A stretch of DNA of 34,488 bases from Bacteroidota bacterium (GCA_023443765.1 JAEZTA010000137.1:1-34488), one strand, 5' to 3'; shown: positions 24,504-33,071, counted from the stretch's first letter. Numbers and translations: made by a program. The notes: a model not told the origin generated them from the letters alone.

Positions 24504-25826
24504 TTACGGGATTTTGTTGTAGATGGTCTTCAGGTGGTCGGTCATAAAGTATTGCAGCACTCCGCGCAGGAACATGTAGAGCGTGAAAGCCAGCCAGAGG
24601 GCGTTGTTGCCGATCAGCGGGTAGCAGGCGTAGTAGATGGCGAAGTAGGCCGCTGTGGCCCAGAACATCGAATTGCGCATGACACGGGTTTCGGTGGCTC
24701 CGACCATGATGCCGTCCATGATGAAGGGCATGGCCGATGCGATCGGGATCAGGATGATCCAGACGATGTATTGCCCGGCCAGTTCGACCATCTGCCCGGC
24801 GTTGGCCGCCGTGTTGTCGACGAACAGCCCGACCAGATCGCGCCACCAGATGAGGTAAATCCCCACGAACGCCACCGAGACGAGCGTTCCCCAGAAGATG
24901 CAGCGGCGCAGGCAGTCGCGCAGCGATACCCCGTCGCGCGCGCCGATGAAACGGCCCGTGAGGGCTTCGGCGGCATAGGCGAAGCCGTCGTTCATGTACG
25001 AAAAGAGCGTGAAGAGTTGCAGCAGCAGGGTGTTGACGGCCAGCAGGCCGGGGTCCTCCATGCGGGCCGACGCTCCGGTGAAGAAGGTGTAGACGGCCAC
25101 GATGCAGAACGTGCGCAGGATGATGTCGCGGTTGACGATGAAAAAGGTTTTCAGGGGGCTGAAATCCAGCACCTCCGACCAGTTTATCCCCGTGAGGATC
25201 GACCGGTATTTGATCGTCAGCAGCAGCACCGAGAGCGCCACGCCGGTCCATTGGGCGATCACCGAGGCGTAGGCGATGCCCACGATGCCCATGTCCAGCC
25301 CGAATGCGAACCAGAGGCTGCAAAGGATATGTACGACGTTGACCGTGATGGCCGTCAGCATCGGGAATATGGCGTTCTGCATACCCGTGAACCAGCCGTT
25401 GAAGCCGAAGAGCACGATGCCTGCCGGCACGGCCCAGATGCGGGCATAGAAGTAGTCGTGGGTCATCTCACTGCCGTTCATCGCCCACAGGGCCAGTTCG
25501 CCCACAGGGTATTGCAGCAGGACCATCAGCACGCCCATCACCGCCGACACCGACAGCGCGCGGGCCAGCATGTTGGTACACTCGCGGAAGTCCCCGGCGC
25601 CGAAGGCCTGGGCCGTGAGTCCGCTGGTTCCCATCCGCACGAACGAGCAGTTCCAGTAGATGAAGTTGAAGATCGACACCCCGATGGCCAGCGAGCCGAT
25701 CGTGGCGGCGGTGTCGGCTCCCCAGTGTCCGGCGATGGCGGTCGATACGATGCCCATCAGCGGGACGGTGATGTTCGAGACGATATTGGGGAGCGCAATG
25801 CGCATTATTTCGCGGTTCATGTTCAT
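24504..25826 (-). CDS. MATE-family multidrug/cation efflux transporter
   Basis: 440 residues from ATG 25826 (ATG 25820 is an alternative); upstream codons in the same frame lack conserved features. About 12 hydrophobic segments begin with EIMRIALPNIVSNITVPLMGIVSTAIAGH, split over 5-33, which matches the MATE N-terminus. GTSGLTAQAFGAGD (around 64-77) is the conserved loop of DinF/NorM-type carriers. It would export toxic compounds using a Na+ or H+ gradient; the substrate is unknown. A TATCTTTG box at 25927-25934 is about 100 bp upstream. Confidence 0.9.
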   Translation of the reverse strand: MNMNREIMRIALPNIVSNITVPLMGIVSTAIAGHWGADTAATIGSLAIGVSIFNFIYWNCSFVRMGTSGLTAQAFGAGDFRECTNMLARALSVSAVMGVLMVLLQYPVGELALWAMNGSEMTHDYFYARIWAVPAGIVLFGFNGWFTGMQNAIFPMLTAITVNVVHILCSLWFAFGLDMGIVGIAYASVIAQWTGVALSVLLLTIKYRSILTGINWSEVLDFSPLKTFFIVNRDIILRTFCIVAVYTFFTGASARMEDPGLLAVNTLLLQLFTLFSYMNDGFAYAAEALTGRFIGARDGVSLRDCLRRCIFWGTLVSVAFVGIYLIWWRDLVGLFVDNTAANAGQMVELAGQYIVWIILIPIASAMPFIMDGIMVGATETRVMRNSMFWATAAYFAIYYACYPLIGNNALWLAFTLYMFLRGVLQYFMTDHLKTIYNKIP

Positions 25827-25926
25827 AGGACGCAGAATCGTGTGTCGCTGCCTATACCGGGCGCCGGGCGGTGTGCCGGGCGGTTCTTGCCGGAATGCAG
25901 CAGGTTTTTGGAAGATTAATTTTCGG

Positions 25927-25934
25927 CAAAGATA
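25927..25934 (-). promoter_or_regulatory. Candidate -7 box of the MATE-ATPase operon
   Basis: Minus-strand TATCTTTG, preceded by CG as in the box at 2060. The CAAAGATACG decamer (plus strand) is therefore general promoter sequence in this genome and not PUL-specific. Confidence 0.5.
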
Positions 25935-26028
25935 CGGCAAAAGCGGTCGTTTTGTCGCGCTTCGGGCCAATTATTCCCAAAACGTTTGAAATCGGGCACG
26001 TTATGTGATATAATCCGGAAAAATGGAT

Positions 26029-26036
26029 TAACTTTG
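26029..26036 (+). promoter_or_regulatory. Candidate -7 box of the pseudouridine synthase gene
   Basis: TAACTTTG, matching TAnnTTTG, lies 27 bp before the ATG at 26064 in an AT-rich stretch. A -33 TTTG is not obvious. Confidence 0.5.
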
Positions 26037-26063
26037 CCGCGATAAATTATATGTGTATAAACA

Positions 26064-27473
26064 ATGAAAGATCCTAAAAACGACTCGACCCCTGCGCTTA
26101 CCCGCTTCGGGCGCGACAAGCGCGCGCGCATGGTGACAGCTTCGGCGGAGCGTGTCGAGCGTCGCCCGCGTTTGCAGCGTGATGCTGCCGATTCGGAGCA
26201 ACCGTCCTTTGAAAACAGGCCCGAACGCCGGGCTTCGTACAACCCTCATTTTACGCCCGACAACCGTCCGGTATTCGAGAAGCCGCGTTTCGGCGACAAA
26301 CCCCGCAGCGAAGAAGGCGACCGTCCGCGTCGTCAGTACGACGATAAACCGCGCCAGTATGGCGACCGCCCGCGTCAGAACGATGACCGTCCCCGGCGTC
26401 AGTTCGGCGACGGCGAGAAACCCCGCAACGACGAGGAGCGTCCGCGCCGCCAGTTCGGCGACAAGCCCCGTTACGATAACGACCGCCCGCGCCGCCAGTT
26501 CGGTGACAACGACCGTCCTCGCAATGACGAGGAGCGTCCGCGCCGCCAGTTCGGTGACAAACCGGCCTATGGCGAAAAGAAATTCGGTCCCAGGAAGTTC
26601 GGCGATAAACCCTATGGCGAGAAGAAATTCGGCGATAAAAAGTTTGGTGACAAGAAATTCGGTGACCGGAAGTTCGTCGACAAACCGTTCAAGCCCGCAT
26701 TTAAGAAACGCGACGACAAACCGACGGCCTACCCGAAATTCAATCCCGAGAAGCAGATCGGCGAGATGCGCCTGAACCGCTTCATCGCACAGTCGGGCAT
26801 CTGCTCGCGCCGCGAGGCCGACGATTTCATCACGGCAGGCGTTGTCTCGGTCAACGGCGTGATCGTCACCGAGCTGGGCACCAAGGTGCTGCCTACCGAC
26901 GAGGTGAAGTTCAACGACAGCCGTGTGCAGGGCGAAAAGAAGGTCTACCTGGTGCTGAATAAGCCCAAGGGCTATGTGACCTCGCTCGACGATCCCCACG
27001 CCGGAAAGACGGTTATGGAGCTGGTCGAAGGGGCCTGTACGGAGCGTATCTATCCCGTGGGACGCCTCGACAAGAACAGCCTTGGCCTGCTGTTGTTCAC
27101 CAACGACGGCGACCTGACCAAGCAGCTTACGCATCCTTCCTACAAGAAGAAGAAAATCTACCAGGTGACGCTCGACAAACCCCTGACGCGCGCCGACATG
27201 GATAAGATCGCCGAAGGCGTTACGCTGGAGGACGGCGAGATATTCGCCGACGAGATTTCCTATGTCAAGGAGAACAAGCAGGAGGTGGGCATCGAGATCC
27301 ACTCGGGCCGCAACCGCATCGTGCGCCGTATCTTCGAGTTCCTGGGCTACACCGTGACCAAACTCGACCGTGTTTACTACGCGGGTCTTACGAAAAAGAA
27401 CCTCAAGCGCGGAGCGTGGAGATTCCTGACCCGGGAAGAGGTGGAGCGGTTGAAGTCCGGCCAGTACGAGTAA
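26064..27473 (+). CDS. rluB: 23S rRNA pseudouridine synthase (RluB/RsuA family) with repetitive charged N-terminal extension
   Basis: 469 residues. Residues 1-230 are low-complexity and highly charged, built on repeats like RPRRQFGD, RNDEERPRRQFGD and KKFGDKK, and should be disordered and RNA-binding. From Met235 comes an S4 RNA-binding domain (MRLNRFIAQSGICSRREADD) and then the synthase core from about 297, with the catalytic Asp336 in GRLDKNSLGLL and the closing GRNRIVRRIFEFLGY. The core converts uridine to pseudouridine in large-subunit rRNA; RsuA/RluE/RluB-type members share these motifs, so the exact site is uncertain. The standalone enzyme is usually 230-300 residues, so the tail nearly doubles it. 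Arg/Asp-rich tails are seen on other Bacteroidetes homologs. The stop codon lies in the left arm of a long palindrome. Confidence 0.9.
   Translation: MKDPKNDSTPALTRFGRDKRARMVTASAERVERRPRLQRDAADSEQPSFENRPERRASYNPHFTPDNRPVFEKPRFGDKPRSEEGDRPRRQYDDKPRQYGDRPRQNDDRPRRQFGDGEKPRNDEERPRRQFGDKPRYDNDRPRRQFGDNDRPRNDEERPRRQFGDKPAYGEKKFGPRKFGDKPYGEKKFGDKKFGDKKFGDRKFVDKPFKPAFKKRDDKPTAYPKFNPEKQIGEMRLNRFIAQSGICSRREADDFITAGVVSVNGVIVTELGTKVLPTDEVKFNDSRVQGEKKVYLVLNKPKGYVTSLDDPHAGKTVMELVEGACTERIYPVGRLDKNSLGLLLFTNDGDLTKQLTHPSYKKKKIYQVTLDKPLTRADMDKIAEGVTLEDGEIFADEISYVKENKQEVGIEIHSGRNRIVRRIFEFLGYTVTKLDRVYYAGLTKKNLKRGAWRFLTREEVERLKSGQYE
26300..26720 (+). repeat. In-frame degenerate coding repeats in the pseudouridine synthase tail
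   Basis: The DNA repeats GAGGAGCGTCCGCGCCGCCA (near 26434 and 26529) and several shorter GGCGACAA/AAATTCGG units encode RPRRQFGD and KKFGDK repeats. They are coding and stay in frame, so this is not a CRISPR or mobile element. Confidence 0.75.
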
Positions 27474-27597
27474 TTTCAATGATTGCGGTGCACCTGCCGC
27501 ACATCCTTTCAAATCCCCGAATGGGACGTACCGCGAGTACTACCCATCCGGGGATTTTTCACGATGCACGACATCTGTACCGCACTGATTGAAATTA
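27471..27597. repeat. 127-bp near-palindromic inverted repeat
   Basis: TAATTTCAAT at 27471-27480 pairs perfectly with ATTGAAATTA at 27588-27597. The next 12 bases pair at 10 positions counting one G-U. After a less paired stretch, a second strong stem (27511-27557) forms the centre. The first three bases are the stop codon of the pseudouridine synthase gene. It could be an elaborate 3' end structure or a small palindromic mobile unit. Confidence 0.7.
27511..27559 (+). terminator. Intrinsic terminator in the centre of the palindrome
   Basis: AAATCCCCG pairs with CGGGGATTT, extended inward by ATGGG/CCCAT and GTAC/GTAC around a CGCGA loop, and followed by a T-run. It should end transcription of the pseudouridine synthase gene. 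Confidence 0.8.
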
Positions 27598-27663
27598 TAA
27601 GATGAGGCCTGAGGCCTGCTCCCCTAAAATCGAAATTGAAAAAGCATACCTGCCGCACGGATC

Positions 27664-27696
27664 AAAAAATAAGGAGCAGACCGAAATCTGCTCCTT
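27664..27696 (-). terminator. Terminator of the clostripain-like operon
   Basis: On the minus strand AAGGAGCAGA pairs with TCTGCTCCTT over a 6-base loop, followed by ATTTTTTG. It lies 44 bp past the stop at 27740. Confidence 0.85.
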
Positions 27697-27739
27697 ATAT
27701 TCTAAGTTCGAAGGCGGGGATGCCGCGTGCATCCCGCGT

Positions 27740-29212
27740 CTAATGCGTATCCCGATACCAGTTCGTCTGCCGGTTCTCCGTTGCGAACCGGGTCGAAGGC
27801 TCGCTCACCGAGACGCCCGAATAGTGGTGAACGTCGTGGTTGCCTTGCCCGTATGCCGAGTAAAAGTGCGCCGTGTGCAGGCGGCTTTCGGCGGGGAACG
27901 CCTTGTCCAGTTGCGTCGTGAACTCCTCCACGAGCGCCGGGTCGTTCTTGTGGCTCAAGGCGATGTAGTGCCCCAGGTCGTAGAAGAGCGGGGTGCTGCC
28001 TCCCTTGTAATATTGAAGCTCGTTGATGTCGAACGTCTGTTTTTCTTTTTCGTTGATGCGCCGCATCACCTCGGCCAGATCGTCCAGTTCCGACAGGACG
28101 GCCAGCGATATGCAGCCCGACTGCTCTTTCCAGGTGGTGCTCAGGTATTCGTTCTCATAGAGGTTCCAGAACTCCCAGCAGGCTTTTGCGAGTCGTGCCG
28201 AAACCGCACCTGTTTCGAACAGATGGGGAACGATCCGCTGGTAGGGGAATCCGTCGCCCATGATCTCGCAGGGCGATGCCACGACGTACCCGACGACCGA
28301 ACGCAGGTCGTACAACGTTTCGATATTGGCCATGAAGCAGTCGTCGAAGATCAGGTAGTCGAAACGGTGGGCGAGCGATTCGAGCGCAGCCGCCAATTCC
28401 GTGATGTCCAGTTCATAACCCGTGTCGCCGAACGAACGGGTCTGCTTGGCGCCCGGGACCTTGGCCCAGACATCGTCCGCAGCCGAACGCTGCGAATAGG
28501 GGATCACGCCGCTGCCGGCCGGAACCCACGCTTTGCCGTGGCAACCGATGATCAGCCCGTAATTCTGCGCCGGGGCCAGTTCTGCCGCGTCGGCGAACAA
28601 CTGCTGCACATGAGCCGTCGATCCGGCGTTGAAGCTGTCATAGCGCTTCAGCGTTGTGGTTTCACATTGATTGGTCGTGGCGTTGTAGTAAATCTCCTGC
28701 AGGACAGCCGATGTCTGTCTTTCGGGCTGGTAGCAGACCAGGATGCGTCCGTCGCCCGGAATCTGGCCCGTTACGGCTGCGCTGACGCCCTTGATGTTGT
28801 TTTCGTAATAGCTGATCAGCCCCCGCCCGGGCATGTAGAGCAGGACGGTCTGGGTCGCCACGGCCGGTTTCTGGTAGACCCCGACGGGGTGATCGGTCTT
28901 ATCTGCCGAGTAGTGTACCGTGATTACACCCAGCTTCCGGCGTTTGTTCCCCGGGTTGGCTTCGGTAGTTGTGACCTTTACTTTGGTCTCCCCGCGGGCG
29001 CCGTTGTCGGGCGTCACGGAGAATCCCTCTCCGGTGTACGATAATGTCCACGCTGCATCGGCCGTGACGGTGAATACGGCTTCGGCAGCCGCGTCGCTCG
29101 CCAGGAGAAGCTCTTCCGGCGAAACCTCGATTCGGGATTCGCGGTCCTTTTCGCAGGCCGCGAACGTCAGCAGCAGGAGCAGGCAGAACGTATGCCGGAG
29201 TAGTTTCATCAT
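27740..29212 (-). CDS. Clostripain-like (peptidase C11) lipoprotein with BACON domain
   Basis: 490 residues, with lipobox Cys20 (LTFAACEKD); acidic and Lys residues follow the Cys, as in surface-exported Bacteroidetes lipoproteins. A BACON-type domain covers about 27-117 (IEVSPEELLLASDAAAEAVF, AAWTLSY). The peptidase part follows from about 120, starting QTVLLYMPGRG. The likely catalytic pair is His225 in GLIIGCHGKAW and Cys292 in LIFDDCFMANIE. C11 enzymes cleave after Arg or Lys and often self-process; the target here is unknown. Its ATG overlaps the stop of the DUF4919-like gene (ATGA), so translation is probably coupled. BACON domains are thought to bind carbohydrate or mucin, which would place the enzyme at host or food glycoproteins. 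Confidence 0.87.
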   Translation of the reverse strand: MMKLLRHTFCLLLLLTFAACEKDRESRIEVSPEELLLASDAAAEAVFTVTADAAWTLSYTGEGFSVTPDNGARGETKVKVTTTEANPGNKRRKLGVITVHYSADKTDHPVGVYQKPAVATQTVLLYMPGRGLISYYENNIKGVSAAVTGQIPGDGRILVCYQPERQTSAVLQEIYYNATTNQCETTTLKRYDSFNAGSTAHVQQLFADAAELAPAQNYGLIIGCHGKAWVPAGSGVIPYSQRSAADDVWAKVPGAKQTRSFGDTGYELDITELAAALESLAHRFDYLIFDDCFMANIETLYDLRSVVGYVVASPCEIMGDGFPYQRIVPHLFETGAVSARLAKACWEFWNLYENEYLSTTWKEQSGCISLAVLSELDDLAEVMRRINEKEKQTFDINELQYYKGGSTPLFYDLGHYIALSHKNDPALVEEFTTQLDKAFPAESRLHTAHFYSAYGQGNHDVHHYSGVSVSEPSTRFATENRQTNWYRDTH

Positions 29213-29946
29213 TTATAGGTGCGGGGTTTGAGGTTGTTGAATTGCCAGGTGCGGTCGCGCTGGTAGGTGTAACCCTCGGGTTTGTTGCGGTAGACGCGTC
29301 CGAAATCGAAATAATAGCCCTTGATCTTCTTGCCGTCGACCACGATGGGGACGGTCAGGGGCACGAATTCCACCGTGCGGCTGATGATGCGCGCCTTGCC
29401 GAACGAGAATCCCTCGGCGGACAGCACGTCGAGCGCATGATCGAACATCAGCACGTGGCGCGGGGTTTTCTGCGTCAGCCCGTCGCCCGTGGCGAGGATC
29501 GCGCGGATCACGCCGTTCATGCGGTCCGAGTAGGCTTTTTCCCGCTCCTTGTCGCCCAGCGCCCCGTAGGCGAACGACATCAGGTTGAGGATTTTGGGGC
29601 TGAACGGATCGAGCTTCAGGGCGTCGTTTCCCACCGAGATCATCGTTTCCAGCGTTGCGGCGTCGGGTTTGTCGGGGTCGATGCCCGAGGCCATCATCAG
29701 CAGTTTGTCCAGGTCGGGGTTCACGGCCAGCGGCTTGTAATCGTCCCGGTAGACGTAACCGTAGTAGAGGTAGTGGTAGTCCTCGTCGGTCAGCGTCGCG
29801 TCGCCCGCGTTGTAACGCATCATCAGCCCGGGGTAATAGAAGGGCGACTCCGCGTCCATCGTCCGGTCGAGGATCATATCTTCGTCGGGAACTTTAGCGG
29901 CGGCCAGTGCCGGAACCAGCAGCAAAAGAAGCATCAATCGTTTCAT
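29209..29946 (-). CDS. DUF4919-like secreted protein
   Basis: 245 residues with signal peptide MKRLMLLLLLVPALAAA, no lipobox, so periplasmic. The middle (about 95-155) is helical and TPR-like (NDALKLDPFSPKILNLMSFAYGALGDKEREKAY). The C-terminal part ends in a beta-rich stretch with DGKKIKGYYFDFGRVYR. Sequence features (PGLMMRYNAGDATLTDEDYHYLYYG) match the DUF4919 family of Bacteroidetes, which has no assigned function. It lies 28 bp after dapA and overlaps the clostripain-like gene by 4 bases, so dapA, this gene and the peptidase gene may be one transcript. No catalytic motif is visible. Confidence 0.8.
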   Translation of the reverse strand: MKRLMLLLLLVPALAAAKVPDEDMILDRTMDAESPFYYPGLMMRYNAGDATLTDEDYHYLYYGYVYRDDYKPLAVNPDLDKLLMMASGIDPDKPDAATLETMISVGNDALKLDPFSPKILNLMSFAYGALGDKEREKAYSDRMNGVIRAILATGDGLTQKTPRHVLMFDHALDVLSAEGFSFGKARIISRTVEFVPLTVPIVVDGKKIKGYYFDFGRVYRNKPEGYTYQRDRTWQFNNLKPRTYK

Positions 29947-29974
29947 ATCGGTCGTTTCTGGTACGAACGCAAAT

Positions 29975-30865
29975 TTAGCGCAAATCGTATTTGGCGATCA
30001 GGCCTTTGAATTTTTCGCGCAGCTTTTCCGATCCGGCGACCAGCGGCAGGCGCATCGTGTCGCCGATGCGTTTCATCACCGAGAGGGCGCATTTCACACC
30101 CACGGGGTTGCCCTCCTCGAACAGCGCATGCACGGCTTCGTCGAGCGTGGCGTAGATTTTCTCCGCCTCCTCAAAATTACCCGCCTTGGCGTGGTTCACG
30201 CACTCCATGAACCGGTGCGGGAACGCGTTCGCCGCCACGGAAATCACACCGTCGCCTCCGCGGCGCATCAGTTCCAGCGTCATGCCGTCGTCGCCCGACA
30301 GTACGAGGAATCCCTCGGGGCGGTTGTCCAGAATACGCTGCATCTGCTCAATGTCGCCCGATGCCTCCTTGATGCCGATGACGTTCTTAAAGTCGGCGGC
30401 GCAGCGGAGCGTGGTCTCGGCGGTCATGTTGACCCCCGAGCGGCCCGGGATGTTGTAGAGGATCACCGGCAGCGGCGAGTGGGCCGAGACGGTGCGGAAA
30501 TGCTGGTAGAGGCCCTCCTGTGAAGGTTTGTTATAATAGGGCGTAACGCTCAGGATGGCGTCGGCGCCGCGCAGGTCGAACTCGCGCAGCTGGTCGAGCA
30601 CCTCCGATGTGGAGTTGCCGCCGCAGCCCATTACAAGGGGTACGCGTCCGGCTATCTGGTTGGTGATGAACATAGCGATCACGGCGCGTTCGGGCATATA
30701 GAGGGTGGGGGTTTCGGCCGTAGTGCCGAGTGCGACGATATAATCCACACCGCCTTCGATCACGTAGTCGATCATGCGGGCGAGCGCTTTGTAGTCCACG
30801 CGGCCGTCAGCGGTAAAGGGGGTGATCATTGCGGCGCCTACGCCGGAAAGTTTGGATTGCAGCAT
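29975..30865 (-). CDS. dapA: 4-hydroxy-tetrahydrodipicolinate synthase
   Basis: 296 residues, cytoplasmic, the usual length. It condenses pyruvate with aspartate-semialdehyde, the first committed step of lysine and diaminopimelate synthesis. The Schiff-base Lys166 sits in IGIKEASGD, Tyr137 in LYNIPGRSG, and the Thr pair 48-49 in GTTAETPTL; all are expected for DapA rather than N-acetylneuraminate lyase. The start at 30865 directly precedes the conserved GVGAAMITPF. It is followed after 28 bp by the DUF4919-like gene and preceded by a 178-bp spacer from ligA. Confidence 0.95.
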   Translation of the reverse strand: MLQSKLSGVGAAMITPFTADGRVDYKALARMIDYVIEGGVDYIVALGTTAETPTLYMPERAVIAMFITNQIAGRVPLVMGCGGNSTSEVLDQLREFDLRGADAILSVTPYYNKPSQEGLYQHFRTVSAHSPLPVILYNIPGRSGVNMTAETTLRCAADFKNVIGIKEASGDIEQMQRILDNRPEGFLVLSGDDGMTLELMRRGGDGVISVAANAFPHRFMECVNHAKAGNFEEAEKIYATLDEAVHALFEEGNPVGVKCALSVMKRIGDTMRLPLVAGSEKLREKFKGLIAKYDLR

Positions 30866-30933
30866 AATTTATAATTATAATTATTATTACCTGGTTTTGT
30901 TTATCGTTTTATTGCTGTCGGCTGTCGACTCCT

Positions 30934-30993
30934 CGCGGCATCCTGCCGCGTTTGCAAGTCTAACCCCACCCTAAACCCCTCCCTCGGGAGGGG
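30934..30993. repeat. GC-rich hairpins between ligA and dapA
   Basis: CGCGGCA/TGCCGCG (30934-30950, 3-base loop) and CCCCTCC/GGAGGGG (30976-30993) with a C-rich stretch between them. The second hairpin has only a weak T-run on the ligA strand, so it may be a poor terminator or a dispersed intergenic repeat. The rest of 30866-31043 shows no gene. Confidence 0.55.
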
Positions 30994-31043
30994 CTTATCG
31001 CATGCGACCGGGATTTCAACCGAAATGCAGTCTGTATGCCGGA

Positions 31044-33071
31044 TTAGAACAATGCTCCCGGATGCGGGGCTTCCCCGTCCGGAGCGTCGCCTTCGACCAT
31101 CCGGATAAACTCCTCCTCCGAAATGATCTTCACGCCCAGTTTCTCGGCCTTTTTGAGCTTCGCCGGGCCCATGTTGTCGCCCGCCACGATGTAGTCGACG
31201 CTGCCCGATACTGCTGCGAGGTTTTTACCTCCGTGCAGTTCGATCAGCTCCTTCATCTCGTCGCGGCTCCGCGAGAACTTGCCCGAAACCACGAAACTCT
31301 TTCCCGCCAGCGCCTCCGACGCCAGTTCGCGCGCTTCGGCTTCGAATTGCAGCCCGGCTTCGCGCAGGCGGCGGATGATCCGCAGGTTCGCGTCCTCGGC
31401 GAAGTACTCGATGATCGCGTCGGCGATCCGTCCGCCCACCTCGTCAGCCTCGACCAACTCTTCGCGCGTGGCCTTCATCACGGCGTCCAGCGACCGGAAA
31501 TGCTCGGCGAGGTACTTCGCGGTAGTCTCGCCCACGAAGCGGATTCCCAGTCCGAACAGCACCCGCTGGAAGGGGATCTGTTTTGACTGTTCGATCGACC
31601 GGATGATGTTGTCGGCCGACTTTTCGCCCAGCCGGGGCAGGGGAGCCAGTTGCTCGGCCCGCAGGTCGTAGAGGTCCGCCACGTCGCGCACGAGTCCGTT
31701 CTCGTAGAGCAGTTCGACAGTCTCCTCGCCCAGCCCGTCGATGTCGAGGGCCTTGCGGCGGATGAAGTGGATGATGCGCCCGATGATCTGGGGCCGGCAT
31801 CCGCTCTGGTTGGGGCAATAGTGTTTGGCTTCGCCTTCGTAGCGCACCAGCGGCGTCCCGCATTCGGGGCAGACGGTGATGTACTCGAACGGCCGGCTGT
31901 CGGCGGGCCGTTGCGAAAGGTCCACGCCGATTATTTTCGGGATGATTTCGCCGCCCTTTTCGACGTAAACCGTGTCGCCTGGGCGGATGTCCAGCTGGGC
32001 CATCTGCTCGGCGTTGTGCAGCGTTGCGCGCCGTACGGTGGTTCCGGCCAGCAGCACCGGTTCGAGGTTTGCCACAGGCGTGATGGCTCCCGTGCGGCCC
32101 ACCTGGAACGATACGCTGTCGAGGCGCGTCGAGGCCTGCTCGGCCTTGAATTTGTAGGCGACGGCCCACTTGGGGGCTTTGGCCGTGAAGCCCAACTGGC
32201 GGCGCACGGCAAAGTCGTTGACCTTGATGACTACGCCGTCCGTGGGGAAGGGTAGTTTGCGCCGCGCTTCGTCCCAATGGTTGATAAAGGCGTCGATCTC
32301 GTCGACGCTGCGGCAGATGCGCATCTGCTCCGAAACCTTGAAACCCCATTCGCGGGCCTTCTGGAGGCTCTCCCAATGGCTCGTGAACGGCAGGTCGTCG
32401 CCCGCCAGCTGGTATAATGTGCAGTCCAGCCCGCGCCTGGCCACCACGGCCGACGACTGCTGCTTGAGCGTTCCGGCAGCGGCGTTGCGGGGGTTGGCGA
32501 AGAGCTGTTCGCCGTTGGCCTCGCGCTCGGCATTGAGGCGATCGAACGAGGCGTAGGGCATCAGTATCTCGCCCCGGATTTCGAAATAGTCGGGCCAGTC
32601 CGTGCCCCGCAGGCGCAGGGGAACCGACCGTACCGTGCGGACGTTGGCCGTCACGTCGTCGCCCTCGACACCGTCGCCGCGCGTCACTGCGCGCAACAGC
32701 CGCCCGTGCTCGTAGGTGAGCGAAATGGCCGTGCCGTCGAATTTCAGTTCGCAGACATAGTCCGTCGGTCCCGCTTCGCGCTCGATGCGGCCGATGAACT
32801 CGTGCAGTTCGTCCAGCGAGTAGGTGTTGCCCAGCGACAGCATTGCATAACGGTGCTTCACGGTCTGGAATTCGGCCGTAAGGTCGCTTCCCACCCGCAC
32901 CGACGGCGAATTGGGGTCCGTGTATTCGGGGTGCGCCCGCTCCAGGTCCTGAAGCTCGCGCATCATGGTGTCGAACTCGAAATCCGAAATTTCGGGAGCG
33001 TTTTCGACGTAATATTTAAAGTTATGCAGTTCGAGCTGACGGCGCAACTCTTCGATCCGTTCGCGTACCAT
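31044..33071 (-). CDS. ligA: NAD+-dependent DNA ligase
   Basis: 675 residues, full length for LigA. Domain Ia (NAD binding) is at the N-terminus (RRQLELHNFKYYVENAPEIS, split over 10-29), the adenylated Lys110 lies in ELKFDGTAIS, and the OB fold follows. The zinc finger has Cys401, Cys404, Cys419 and Cys425. Helix-hairpin-helix repeats cover about 430-585 and the BRCT domain about 590-665 (KSFVVSGKFSRSRDEMKELI). It seals nicks in replication and repair. The start at 33071 fits the family start. A TAACTTTA box at 33115-33122 is a candidate promoter about 43 bp upstream. Confidence 0.97.
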   Translation of the reverse strand: MVRERIEELRRQLELHNFKYYVENAPEISDFEFDTMMRELQDLERAHPEYTDPNSPSVRVGSDLTAEFQTVKHRYAMLSLGNTYSLDELHEFIGRIEREAGPTDYVCELKFDGTAISLTYEHGRLLRAVTRGDGVEGDDVTANVRTVRSVPLRLRGTDWPDYFEIRGEILMPYASFDRLNAEREANGEQLFANPRNAAAGTLKQQSSAVVARRGLDCTLYQLAGDDLPFTSHWESLQKAREWGFKVSEQMRICRSVDEIDAFINHWDEARRKLPFPTDGVVIKVNDFAVRRQLGFTAKAPKWAVAYKFKAEQASTRLDSVSFQVGRTGAITPVANLEPVLLAGTTVRRATLHNAEQMAQLDIRPGDTVYVEKGGEIIPKIIGVDLSQRPADSRPFEYITVCPECGTPLVRYEGEAKHYCPNQSGCRPQIIGRIIHFIRRKALDIDGLGEETVELLYENGLVRDVADLYDLRAEQLAPLPRLGEKSADNIIRSIEQSKQIPFQRVLFGLGIRFVGETTAKYLAEHFRSLDAVMKATREELVEADEVGGRIADAIIEYFAEDANLRIIRRLREAGLQFEAEARELASEALAGKSFVVSGKFSRSRDEMKELIELHGGKNLAAVSGSVDYIVAGDNMGPAKLKKAEKLGVKIISEEEFIRMVEGDAPDGEAPHPGALF

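Noticed and set aside
23757..25826. MATE protein plus ATPase as an ABC exporter or as a defence pair
   Set aside because: MATE carriers are ion-driven, and the ATPase belongs to a widespread predicted group. There is no nuclease, toxin or other defence partner next to them.
26300..26720. Regularly repeated short units, considered as a CRISPR array
   Set aside because: Units are irregular in length, multiples of three, in frame and lack unique spacers.
26028..27512. 494-codon open frame antisense to the pseudouridine synthase, with hydrophobic repeats
   Set aside because: The apparent repeats are the reverse of the RPRRQFGD coding repeats, and the sense strand has S4 and synthase motifs.
27602..29044. 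480-codon plus-strand open frame across the clostripain-like gene
   Set aside because: The minus strand encodes a lipobox, a BACON domain and the His/Cys pair, and the frame begins in non-coding terminator sequence.
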